Source: Paenibacillus ihumii | Lineage (GTDB): Bacteria; Bacillota; Bacilli; Paenibacillales; Paenibacillaceae | Reading direction: 5' to 3' | Assembly (NCBI RefSeq): GCF_001403875.1 | Contig: NZ_LN884298.1 | Span: forward strand, 558,001 to 622,000 | DNA length: 64,000 bases | Part shown: in pieces, positions 51,241 to 59,366 of the stretch | Layout of the letters: each line of letters starts with the position of its first letter | Numbering within the stretch: the stretch's first letter is position 1 | Translations under genes and position numbers: made by a program | Notes under the pieces: generated by a model | The model's input: only the letters and a program-made list of their open reading frames with translations | Databases searched by the model: none | What the model was told of the DNA's origin: nothing

Positions 51241-52689
51241 ATGAAAAAAATTATTGTCTTTATGCTTGCATTACTTATACTGTTCACCGGATTTGCAACA
51301 CCAAGCTATGCATTATCAGATTCGCAATCTGATTCAATACAAACATTGTTGGATGATGCAAGCCGTATATCAGGTGTACCGGGAATATCAATCTCCATAC
51401 TTGCGAACGATGAAGTGCTCTTCTTTTCTTCCGGGTACGCAGATCGTGAAAGGGGACTGTCGGCAAGTGAAAATACTCTATATGAGCTGGCTTCGGTAAG
51501 TAAAGCTTTTACCGGCATGGGTATTCTGCTGCTGGAAGAACAAGGACTGCTGTCAATGTCAGACTCTATCCAGGAATATTTGCCTTGGTTTACGTTAAAG
51601 TATCGAGGGAGACCTGTTGATATGCAAAGCCTTACACTAAATAACTTTCTTCACCATACCAGTGGTCTAACAAATTTTTGGCATACTCAAAATATTCCAC
51701 AAGGCAATACACCAGATATGTTGCAAAAGACTGTGGAAATGCTCGTAGATGCTGAATTGGCGTTCCCTCCCGGTGAACAGCATAACTATGGGACCGTTAA
51801 TTATGACGTATTAGGTCTGGTTATTGAGAGTGTGTCGGGACAAAGCTATGAAGACTTTATGAAGGAACAGGTATTTCAGCCGTTGGGTCTTCACCAGACG
51901 TATGTTTATAAAGAAGATGCTCAAGCCACCGGACAGTTGGCACAGGGCTACCGTTCTTCCTTTTTTAGGACAACTCCATATAACGCGCCGGATTATTCCG
52001 GGAATAAGCCCGCAGCCTACATCATTTCTAATACAAAAGATATGGCGCGTTGGATGGGCATACAGATGGGTATTGTGCAGGACATACCCGAAATATTCCA
52101 TACCGTTATCGAAAAATCACATCAGGGTGATATGTCTGTTCCGGCTGTCAACAAAATGTATTATGCGGCGGGCTGGTCGGTAGACGCCAACCAAACGATG
52201 ATAGAGCACCCAGGGGGCAATCCCAATTTCGGAACCGAAGTGGTCATACTGCTAAATGAACGAATAGCCATCTGCTTGCTGACCAACGGCGAAAATATCA
52301 ATAGAAGCTTGGTATTAAAAGTTAAAGATATATTAGACGGCAATCTGACGCAGTCATATGAAATAAGCGGCACACAGCTTTTGGACATCATTTTGTCGTC
52401 TACCACAATTATTCTTTGCCTATTGGCTGTTCTGTTCTTTCTCTTAGGATTACGCAGAAGGAAAACGAATGAGCGGCAGCCAATGACAAAAAAGCGAATA
52501 ATCGTAACAGCTATTATGCTGGTTGCTACGATTGTCCAGTGTATATTGTGCTTTGCATTAGATTGGTCAGCGATACTTATTTGGCGAACATATAGTGTTC
52601 TTACAGCTTTGATTTCGTCGGCATTATTAACAGCAAGCATTACATGGTTTGTATACACTCACCGATATAATGCCTCACTCCGAAAATAA
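51241..52689 (+). CDS. Beta-lactamase-like serine hydrolase (PbpE/class C fold) with membrane tail
   Basis: A 482-residue exported enzyme. Residues 1-24 form a signal peptide. The serine hydrolase domain (about 30-370) has the nucleophile motif SVSK, a tyrosine block NYGTVNYD in place of YxN, and HPGG in place of KTG. The C-terminal 110 residues contain about three membrane helices split by a basic loop. Relatives include PBP4*/PbpE-type esterases and peptidases; true beta-lactam resistance is not implied. The ATG follows GGAGAGACT. Lies alone between two att-like repeats with an IS fragment. Confidence 0.85.
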   Translation: MKKIIVFMLALLILFTGFATPSYALSDSQSDSIQTLLDDASRISGVPGISISILANDEVLFFSSGYADRERGLSASENTLYELASVSKAFTGMGILLLEEQGLLSMSDSIQEYLPWFTLKYRGRPVDMQSLTLNNFLHHTSGLTNFWHTQNIPQGNTPDMLQKTVEMLVDAELAFPPGEQHNYGTVNYDVLGLVIESVSGQSYEDFMKEQVFQPLGLHQTYVYKEDAQATGQLAQGYRSSFFRTTPYNAPDYSGNKPAAYIISNTKDMARWMGIQMGIVQDIPEIFHTVIEKSHQGDMSVPAVNKMYYAAGWSVDANQTMIEHPGGNPNFGTEVVILLNERIAICLLTNGENINRSLVLKVKDILDGNLTQSYEISGTQLLDIILSSTTIILCLLAVLFFLLGLRRRKTNERQPMTKKRIIVTAIMLVATIVQCILCFALDWSAILIWRTYSVLTALISSALLTASITWFVYTHRYNASLRK

Positions 52690-52782
52690 GCATTTCATTC
52701 GTTCGCTTATTGAAAAAACGCGAAGATTTCTTTTAATGAGAGAACAATTCCAACAAAAAGGAAGTGCCAGGCACCCCCTATT

Positions 52783-52832
52783 TTTCGCCGTTACTTATAG
52801 TAGGGTTCTCCGCGTTGCCTGTAACGGCAAGT
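52783..52832 (+). repeat. Degenerate rlmH-type att-like repeat (copy 1)
   Basis: TTTCGCCGTTACTTATAGTA then GGGTTCTCCGCG and, 24 nt on, GTAACGGCAA, an inverted partner of GCCGTTAC. The left arm is identical to copies 3 and 4; the core has three changes. It marks the boundary between the hydrolase and proS segments. Confidence 0.6.
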
Positions 52833-52836
52833 TTTA

Positions 52837-52862
52837 GGACCATCCTTTGAGGGATGGCCCTT
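52837..52862 (-). terminator. Hairpin downstream of proS
   Basis: GGACCATCC-6 nt-GGATGGCCC (one mismatch) 15-40 nt after the proS stop codon. The T-tract is weak on the minus strand. Confidence 0.45.
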
Positions 52863-52876
52863 TCCTTGAAGACTTC

Positions 52877-54577
52877 CTAAACGCTAGTGCTTACTCGAAG
52901 AAGAGCTTCGTCAATTGAAAGTAGCTGTTTCTCGTTCGTTCCGCGGTCGACATATTCTACATTACCACGGACCGAGTCCTTACCAACGACGATGCGAATA
53001 GGTAGACCGATCAAATCGGAATCATTGAATTTCACGCCTGCCCGTTCGTCCCTGTCATCAAGTAGCACTTCGATACCCCTTTGCCTTAATGCATCGTACA
53101 TATCATTCGCTATTTTCCTCTGAGTATCGTCCTTAATAGAGATAGGAATGAGATGCACTCTGTAGGGAGCAATTGCAGTTGGCCATACAATCCCGCGCTC
53201 ATCATGATGCTGTTCCACAATTGCTGAAACGATGCGCGACACGCCAATGCCGTAACAGCCCATAATCATCAGTTGCTCTCTTCCGTTCGTGTCCAGATAG
53301 CGGGCCCCTAATGCCTCACTATATTTTGTCCCAAGCTTGAATACATGCCCAACCTCAACTCCTTTCACGAAGCGTAGCTTGCCTGCTTCGCAACGAGAGC
53401 ATGATTCACCTTCCTTGACGTTACGGAAATCACCGACGCGCTCAACCGTGAAATCCCGACCTGGAACGACGTTCCTTATATGAAATTCGCTTTCGTTTGC
53501 ACCAGCTACGCCACACTCCATCCGGGCTACAGCTTCATCTACAAGAAGGGGGATCGACAACCCGATCGGACCTGCAAACCCTATTGATGCACGTGTAACC
53601 GCTACTGTCGTCTCTGCATCTGCAAGCGCCACCGAGTCGACACCTAACGCGTTCTTTACCTTGATTTCATTCACTTCATGGTCTCCGCGAACAAGGACTG
53701 CGATTGGATTTCCACCGGCAATGTAGATGAGTGTCTTCATGACGTCAATGGGCCTAATTTGTAAGTGCTGGGTAAGTTGCTCGATCGTTTGCACTCCGGG
53801 GGTGTGGATTTTCTCATACACTGGTATTTCACTTTCGCTGCTCTCAAAACGATCCTCCATGGACGTTGCCTTCTCTACGTTGGCAGCATACCCGCAATGA
53901 GAGCAAACCGCTATTGTATCTTCCCCAATGTCGGCTAGAGCCATGAATTCATGGGTGCCACCTTCGCCACCGATTGATCCCGCATCGGCTTCTACCGCTC
54001 TGAAAGTCAATCCACATCGTTCGAAAATACGATGGTACGCATCGTACATTGCTCGGTAAGATCGGTCCAGTCCTTCCCATGAGGCATCAAAGGAATAGGC
54101 GTCTTTCATTAGAAATTCGCGACCTCGAAGCAAACCGGAACGTGGACGACGTTCGTCACGGAATTTCGTCTGGATTTGATATAGTGTTACAGGCAACCGA
54201 CGATAGGAATTGATTTCGTTCTTCACCAACATCGTAACGACTTCCTCGTGCGTCGGACCCAATGCAAACTCCCGCTGATGCCGATCGGTAAGTCGGATTA
54301 GCTCTGGACCATACGCGTTATAACGGCCCGATTCCTTCCACAACTCCGTAGGCTGAAGTGATGGCATGAGAAGCTCTTGTGCGCCAGCGTTATCTAGCTC
54401 TTCGCGTAGAATTCGTTCTACATTGCGCAGTACGCGCCAGCCCGTTGGCAAGTATGTGTAAATGCCTGCGGCAAGTTGGCGAATATAGCCCGCCCTCAGC
54501 AATAGTCGGTGACTTGCGACTTCCGCTTCCGCTGGTGCCTCTCGTAAAGTGTTGGCAAATAGTTGGGATTGACGCAT
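52877..54577 (-). CDS. proS: Prolyl-tRNA synthetase, bacterial type
   Basis: A 566-residue class II aminoacyl-tRNA synthetase charging tRNA-Pro. Motif 2 (TKFRDERRPRSGLLRGREFLMKD-type) and motif 3 (GCYGIGVSRIVSAIVEQ) are intact, and the anticodon-binding domain fills the last 100 residues. The bacterial editing (INS) domain is present at about 225-405. The ATG at 54577 has GGAGG 10 nt upstream; the longer frame to 54685 would run through the T-box terminator and is rejected. A T-box leader controls it. In Bacillota the housekeeping proS usually lies beside rseP/polC, so this copy inside an accessory island may be an extra one, perhaps giving tolerance to a ProRS inhibitor (inference). Confidence 0.93.
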   Translation of the reverse strand: MRQSQLFANTLREAPAEAEVASHRLLLRAGYIRQLAAGIYTYLPTGWRVLRNVERILREELDNAGAQELLMPSLQPTELWKESGRYNAYGPELIRLTDRHQREFALGPTHEEVVTMLVKNEINSYRRLPVTLYQIQTKFRDERRPRSGLLRGREFLMKDAYSFDASWEGLDRSYRAMYDAYHRIFERCGLTFRAVEADAGSIGGEGGTHEFMALADIGEDTIAVCSHCGYAANVEKATSMEDRFESSESEIPVYEKIHTPGVQTIEQLTQHLQIRPIDVMKTLIYIAGGNPIAVLVRGDHEVNEIKVKNALGVDSVALADAETTVAVTRASIGFAGPIGLSIPLLVDEAVARMECGVAGANESEFHIRNVVPGRDFTVERVGDFRNVKEGESCSRCEAGKLRFVKGVEVGHVFKLGTKYSEALGARYLDTNGREQLMIMGCYGIGVSRIVSAIVEQHHDERGIVWPTAIAPYRVHLIPISIKDDTQRKIANDMYDALRQRGIEVLLDDRDERAGVKFNDSDLIGLPIRIVVGKDSVRGNVEYVDRGTNEKQLLSIDEALLRVSTSV

Positions 54578-54850
54578 AAACATACCTCCTTTTAGTGCAC
54601 TAAAGAACAAAAAGACACACTCGTCAGGGACGAATGTGTCGTGGTACCACCCTAGTTTTGATCGCCTATTCTTGGCGATCCTCAATCCGAATAACGGTCG
54701 GTACCGGCAACGGTTACTTGAATTCGCCGTTGCAGCTCACAAGGCGGGAAATGTATCTTTCGGGGGAGACCTTGCAGCTCTAGGGTCCCTCTCTGCGCCG
54801 CCGAATTCGATAACATGCTCCTTGGTCTAAGCTATTACTGTCATTTATTG
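54578..54850 (-). ncRNA. T-box leader of proS
   Basis: The minus strand carries the T-box motif AGGGTGGTACCACGA (54639-54653), immediately followed by a terminator stem GACACA(TTCGTC)...(GACGAG)TGTGTC and a T run (54609-54640). About 200 nt of structured sequence precede it, as expected for Stem I-III. It senses uncharged tRNA-Pro and lets transcription continue when proline charging is low. I could not assign the specifier codon with confidence. Confidence 0.9.
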
Positions 54851-54856
54851 TTATAG

Positions 54857-54885
54857 ATCATAGTTAATGGAGAGCTCCATGTCAA
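54857..54885 (-). promoter_or_regulatory. proS promoter
   Basis: On the minus strand TTGACA, 17 bp, TATGAT, with a start site near 54850. The -35 box overlaps the first codons of the truncated recombinase frame on the other strand. Confidence 0.75.
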
Positions 54886-55586
54886 GTCATTCTGAACGGA
54901 AGCCTAAGTTCTACAAGAAGAAGGCCGTCTCCGCTCCTCGAAAGTTCGACGGTATCTACCTTCTGACGGGGCTCATGAGATGCCCTCAGTGCGGAGCAAC
55001 GCTTGTCGCCCATCGAATCAACGACACGCTAAAGAGTGGTGAGAAGGTCGTCCGAAGATACTACATTTGCAGCAACTTCCGCAACAAGGGGAGCCGAGTC
55101 TGTAACTCCAACTCGGTGAAGGCGGACTTCGCTGAACGCTACGTCATCGAACGGATCGCGGCGGTAGTACAAACGCCAAAACTGTTGGACGACATTGTCG
55201 TTAGCCTCAACAAGTCGCGGAGCAAGAGCGTTGCTCCGCTTCAAAAAGAGCTAGCTGCAATCGAGCGCGAGTTGAAAACGCTAGACTCCCAGAAGCAAAG
55301 GTACTTTGCCCTCTACGAAAGCGACACGATCGATAACGACATGCTGGTCGAGCGCATCAACGAATTGAAGTCGAAGTACGACGTGCTCGCAAACCGAAAA
55401 TCCGAAGCAGAACGCCAGTTGGACGAAAACCAAGCCGAGCCCATCCCGCTTCAGCTTGTACGCAAAGCACTCAGCGACTTCAACGGGCTTCTTCAGACCT
55501 CTCCAGTCGAAACGCAGAAGACCCTAATACAGACCATAGTGAAGCAGATAGCCGTACAGCAAGGCCAAAAGCTTCGAGGCATTTAA
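54867..55586 (+). pseudogene. Truncated large serine recombinase (C-terminal half)
   Basis: A 239-codon frame holding the recombinase DNA-binding end: zinc ribbon CPQCGATLVAHR with the second pair in YYICSNFRNKGSRVC, then a coiled coil (LQKELAAIERELKTLDSQKQ) and the C-terminal helices. The resolvase catalytic domain with its active serine, normally 150 residues at the N-terminus, is absent. The class includes phage integrases and the Ccr recombinases of SCC elements. It lies 0.4 kb from rlmH, the SCC attachment gene. It probably represents the last piece of the enzyme that built the island; the upstream part seems to have been replaced by the proS segment. Confidence 0.75.
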
Positions 55587-55628
55587 CTGGAATTCGACGA
55601 GACGCTCAGACAATGTCTCGTCGTCGCA

Positions 55629-55663
55629 GCCCCCTCCACCGACAAGGTGGACGGGGCTTTTTC
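55629..55663 (+). terminator. Terminator after the recombinase remnant
   Basis: GCCCCCTCCACC-5 nt-GGTGGACGGGGC and a T run. A second hairpin, GACGAGAC...GTCTCGTC, lies just before it at about 55596-55622. Confidence 0.85.
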
Positions 55664-55963
55664 TTTGTCCAGACGCAAGTACCCCTCACCCTTCACGATC
55701 GTGATCTAGGGCATCTCTCTTTCCGCTAAGCGAAAGTACCGTCAGAAGCGCATAAACTGCCAGCATCGACACTTCTGACACTTTTCTTTCCCAGCCTCGG
55801 AGACCCTCCCCCATCCACGAAGCCCTCTTCCTTCCGTGGGATGTGACGAGGATGTTCTACTCAAAAAACGATTGCCCTATGTACTTTTCTTGCGTTTCCT
55901 TGGCCCGAAACCTGCACACATATATACAAATCCATGCCCCGCAAGGAACTCCGCAAAAAAACT
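55664..55963. other. Island end, no gene seen
   Basis: Non-coding sequence between the recombinase terminator and the rlmH stop codon, C/T-rich on the plus strand. It contains TTCCGCTAAGCGAAAG (dyad CGCTAAGCG) near 55722 and a TTGCGG/CCGCAA pair near 55940. No frame with a ribosome site. Confidence 0.4.
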
Positions 55964-55986
55964 TGCCCTTATTTATGATACGGTTC
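55964..55986 (+). repeat. att-like site at the 3' end of rlmH (copy 0)
   Basis: Plus strand reads CCTTATTTATGATACGGTTC. The rlmH codons E-P-Y-H-K-stop (minus strand GAACCGTATCATAAATAA) are part of it. TATCATAA is the attachment core used by SCC elements in staphylococcal rlmH. Seven full or partial copies lie to the left. Confidence 0.75.
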
Positions 55987-56448
55987 CCCCCGATTGATCT
56001 TCACCGCCCGATAAATCTGCTCCACCAGCACCAGCCGCATAAGCTGATGGGGCAGCGTCATGCGCCCAAACGACAACCGCTGCTGCGCGCGGCGGAGCAC
56101 CGCATCGGCGAGCCCATGGCTCCCGCCGATGACAAACACGACATGGCTCGTCCCATACGTGCCGAGCCTGTCGATCGCGGCAGCGAGCTCCTCCGAGCTC
56201 CACAGCTCGCCGCCCACCTCCAGAGCGATGACATGCGCATCGCTCTTCACCTGGGCCAGCACGCGCTCCCCCTCGCGTGCCTTCACGGCCTGCACCTCCG
56301 CCTCACTCATCGTCTCCGGCGCTTTCTCGTCGGGTACCTCCACGACTTGAAACTTCACATACGGGGCAAGCCGCTTCGCATACTCCGCGATCCCCTGTAC
56401 CAAATACTTCTCCTTCAATTTGCCGACGGCCACAATTTGAATGAACAT
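55969..56448 (-). CDS. rlmH: 23S rRNA (pseudouridine1915-N3)-methyltransferase
   Basis: A 159-residue SPOUT methyltransferase that methylates pseudouridine 1915 in helix 69 of 23S rRNA using S-adenosylmethionine. The SAM-binding trefoil knot is visible ([16 protein letters not shown] and the closing [17 protein letters not shown]), and the C-terminus is GEPYHK. The ATG at 56448 gives exactly the usual length and has GGAG 9 nt upstream; an earlier ATG is closer to the site. Its 3' end is the insertion site of SCC elements in staphylococci and here borders the accessory region. Confidence 0.95.
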   Translation of the reverse strand: MFIQIVAVGKLKEKYLVQGIAEYAKRLAPYVKFQVVEVPDEKAPETMSEAEVQAVKAREGERVLAQVKSDAHVIALEVGGELWSSEELAAAIDRLGTYGTSHVVFVIGGSHGLADAVLRRAQQRLSFGRMTLPHQLMRLVLVEQIYRAVKINRGEPYHK

Positions 56449-56822
56449 TCCAAGCATCTCCTGTCCAGCCTGCCCGATCCAGGCTGCTGAAATTTTGCGA
56501 TTCCATCGCTCTTATACGATTTATCGTTTATGTAAATTAATAAATCCCTATCACATTCTGACTAGCGTTACAAATGGATTACCTCCGGGCTGGCTCTTAT
56601 AACCTATAAGTCCGCTCCACTCTATCCACCCATTTTACCTGTCACAGCCCCACCACGCAAAAAGGCCGCTCTCCATACCCAAGGATGAAGACGCCGCCCT
56701 CTACATTCAATCACGAATTTCGATAAGTTCACACCGCTGAAGCTAACCTTTGCATTGAACCCAAATGAATTGCCTTGTCCCCAATCAGGGGCCGCACTGC
56801 ACCTTCAAGGCTTAGCCTCGTA
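56449..56822. other. Intergenic stretch, no gene seen
   Basis: Sequence between rlmH and the CxxH/CxxC gene. It includes a short GC-rich region around 56660-56700 that may form a terminator for the latter gene. No frame with a ribosome site. Confidence 0.4.
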
Positions 56823-56990
56823 TCAAATAATCAAAAACTTCGCCCGCTGCTCGCATTGCTCGCACGTCACAGGAGGATCCCATTCGATAAATTTCGTCTG
56901 ATCCAAATCGACAATGTCCGGCGCCTCCTCGAACTCGTCCACGAACATATCGATCGCTAATTCCACATGATCTTTGCAAACTACATACAT
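56823..56990 (-). CDS. CxxH/CxxC mini-protein (YyzF-like)
   Basis: A 55-residue protein with CKDH near residue 5 and CEQC near residue 45, the pattern of the conserved CxxH/CxxC family (YyzF of Bacillus), found beside rlmH in many Bacillota. The four residues probably bind one metal ion; an acidic, helical middle (DMFVDEFEEAPDIVDLDQ) lies between them. Function unknown. Its location next to rlmH supports the identification. It is too short to be found by length alone. Confidence 0.8.
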   Translation of the reverse strand: MYVVCKDHVELAIDMFVDEFEEAPDIVDLDQTKFIEWDPPVTCEQCEQRAKFLII

Positions 56991-57163
56991 AAAATGAAAG
57001 CATCCTTTCTCTAGCTCGTCTCACGATCCGCCATTCAGTTCCACGATAAACACAGTATACCCTTTTCAGTTCTACCACACTCCCGGGCAAAAAGGAACCA
57101 TCTTTCCGCACAAAATGTACTGTAAATATACACCGGCTCTACATTTTCCAGCACATCCTCCTA

Positions 57164-59134
57164 TTACTCCGCATCCTCCGGCACAACCGTCTCATGCAGA
57201 CGCTTCTCTAGCTCCTCCGCATAACGAGCTTGCTCCTCGGCGCTCCAGCCTAAGTATGAAGCCATATATACAGCGGCAGGCCCCTTCCATTTCCTCACCC
57301 AATCCACATTGAACAGCAGTGCCCCTGTCCTGCGGATGAAAAAGTCCTCCAGCGTTACTGCCATCTCATGCTCCATTGCATACCTTAGCGGCACACGGAC
57401 CTCCAGAGGGAGCCGAATAGCCTTAGAAATTTGGGAACTACCGAGTGTTTGCGATGCTTCAGTCGTATCCATCCCATCTGGAAAATCAATCTCATTAGAA
57501 AAAACATTCTCCTCAGATAATTCCATCATTCCAGCAAGTCCAGCCTGATCAGCTGCTTCTGCCGATTCTATTGCTTCCACCGAATGCTTCCCTTGAGATC
57601 CATCCGCCCGCCGCATCTCCCGCACCAGCTCAAACAACCGATCCACGTTGGACCCATAGCAGGCCGCCCACTTTGCCGCCAATTCCCGAGGCAAGCCGAG
57701 GCCGGTCCCTTCCCGAGTCTTCTTCGCTACATAGTCTTGAAAAGAGGTCGCTCCCCCCACATGGCCGCCCGAAATCGGCAATTCCTTCGTCCGGCACGGC
57801 GGGTATCTCCCACCGTCACCCACAACAGATACAGCAACGCCGCCTGTCTGAGCCAGGCTGCCCGAAGCGCCCTCATGGAAACTTTTAGTTCCTTCAACAC
57901 TCCCATTTCTGTCCCTGTCCGCCCCGCCGCTGCCGCGATCAGCATCCGCCTCTAGCTGAGCTGCAACCCGATCCACCACCGTCTCCGCCATCCTCCGGTA
58001 GCCTGTCAGCTTTCCCCCAGCTATGGTGATCAGCCCGGATTCGGATTGCCAGATCTCATCCCGGCGGGATATTTCAGAAGGTCCCTTCCCTTCCTCATAG
58101 ATCAGGGGGCGAATGCCAGCCCAGCTGGATTCAACATCCTCCTCCGTAATCCTGACCTCAGGGAACATGCCGTTCACCGCATCCAGCACATACTGCCGAT
58201 CCCGCTCCGTCATGCGGGGATGCATCATATCCCCGGTATATTCCGTATCCGTCGTGCCCACATAGGTCTTGCCGTCCCGAGGGATAGCGAACAGCATCCG
58301 GCCGTCCGGCGTATCAAAATACACCGCCTGCTGCAAAGGGAACCGGCTCTGATCCAGCACAAGATGGATCCCCTTCGTCAGCAGCAGCCGCTTGCCCTGC
58401 TTCGAGCCGTCGAGCTGCCGCAGCGCATCGACCCAGGGACCAGCCGCATTAACGATCCGCCGCGCCTTGACCATATACGTCCTGCCGCTGAGCACATCCG
58501 CAATCTCTGCGCCTGCAATCCGCCCCCCCGCATAATCAAAACGCTCCAGCCGCGCATAATTCACAGCAAGCGCCCCATGGGCCACGGCCTCTTTCAGAAC
58601 CTCTAACGTTAGCCGGGCGTCATCCGTACGATATTCCGCATAATACCCGCCGCCCTGCAAGCCTTCGCGGCGCAGCAGCGGCTCCTTCTCCACCGTCTCA
58701 GCCGCGCTCAGCATGCGGCGGCGCTCCTCCCGCTTTACCCCGGCCAGGAAATCATAGACCTTCAGCCCAAGCGATGTACTGAACCTGCCAAAGGTGCCTT
58801 CCTTATAAATCGGCAGCAGCATCCACTCCGGCGTCGTCACATGCGGCCCGTTCTCATATACGATTGCCCGCTCCTTGCCTACCTCGGCTACGACACCGAT
58901 ATCAAGCTGCTTCAAATACCGCAGCCCGCCATGCACCAGCTTAGTCGAACGGCTCGACGTCCCCGCCGCATAATCCTGCATGTCAATCAGGCCGGTTCTC
59001 ATGCCGCGGGTAACCGCATCAAGGGCAATGCCCGCACCCGTTATCCCGCCTCCAATGATCAGCAAATCAAGCGGCGCCTGTTCCATATTTTGAAGAAAAT
59101 GCGTTCTACTTCTGCTCGCAAACGGGACTGTCAT
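57164..59134 (-). CDS. glpD: Aerobic glycerol-3-phosphate dehydrogenase with two inserts
   Basis: An FAD-dependent membrane-associated enzyme oxidising glycerol-3-phosphate to dihydroxyacetone phosphate and feeding electrons to quinones. The dinucleotide fold LLIIGGGITGAGIALDA opens the protein, and GTSSRSTKLVHGGLRYL follows. The DAO C-terminal domain has YGSNVDRLF and FFIRRTGALLF. At 656 residues it is about 100 longer than usual: a low-complexity insert (about 415-460) before CRTKELPISGG and another of about 65 residues before LPLEVRVPLRYAMEHEM. Both are in frame and lie at domain surfaces. The ATG has GAGGAGG upstream, and the leader contains a candidate antitermination hairpin. Confidence 0.92.
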   Translation of the reverse strand: MTVPFASRSRTHFLQNMEQAPLDLLIIGGGITGAGIALDAVTRGMRTGLIDMQDYAAGTSSRSTKLVHGGLRYLKQLDIGVVAEVGKERAIVYENGPHVTTPEWMLLPIYKEGTFGRFSTSLGLKVYDFLAGVKREERRRMLSAAETVEKEPLLRREGLQGGGYYAEYRTDDARLTLEVLKEAVAHGALAVNYARLERFDYAGGRIAGAEIADVLSGRTYMVKARRIVNAAGPWVDALRQLDGSKQGKRLLLTKGIHLVLDQSRFPLQQAVYFDTPDGRMLFAIPRDGKTYVGTTDTEYTGDMMHPRMTERDRQYVLDAVNGMFPEVRITEEDVESSWAGIRPLIYEEGKGPSEISRRDEIWQSESGLITIAGGKLTGYRRMAETVVDRVAAQLEADADRGSGGADRDRNGSVEGTKSFHEGASGSLAQTGGVAVSVVGDGGRYPPCRTKELPISGGHVGGATSFQDYVAKKTREGTGLGLPRELAAKWAACYGSNVDRLFELVREMRRADGSQGKHSVEAIESAEAADQAGLAGMMELSEENVFSNEIDFPDGMDTTEASQTLGSSQISKAIRLPLEVRVPLRYAMEHEMAVTLEDFFIRRTGALLFNVDWVRKWKGPAAVYMASYLGWSAEEQARYAEELEKRLHETVVPEDAE

Positions 59135-59159
59135 GGGTTTACCTCCTCTAATTGCAAGA

Positions 59160-59221
59160 AAGGGACCACAATTACTCCTTCACCCTGCTGCAATGCGGCT
59201 GCCCTCGTAATGTGATCCCTT
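59160..59221 (-). promoter_or_regulatory. Candidate GlpP-type leader terminator of glpD
   Basis: AAGGGATCACATTAC pairs with GTAATTGTGGTCCCTT across about 30 nt, directly before glpD (start 59134). In Bacillus glpD is controlled by a leader terminator relieved by GlpP with glycerol-3-phosphate; the placement fits. A T-tract is short, so this is a candidate. Confidence 0.5.
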
Positions 59222-59366
59222 GCGTATTCGCTATATTCTTCATACTTTGAATAACCTAAACGATACAGACTCCAAGCATCCCCGGACCATCACCGTACCG
59301 TTTCATGCACCGTACCGTACCCGCAAGGAGCAGTGCACACGGTGCACAAACCTATGCTGCTGCCCC

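Noticed and set aside
51241..52689. Calling the serine hydrolase a true beta-lactamase resistance gene
   Set aside because: The YxN and KTG positions are atypical and the family includes many peptidases and esterases, so resistance cannot be claimed.
1202..52862. GGCCATCC...GGATGGCC hairpins (1202, 3497, 52837) as one mobile repeat
   Set aside because: Similarity is limited to the stem, flanks differ, and each lies at a gene end, so independent terminators are the simpler reading.
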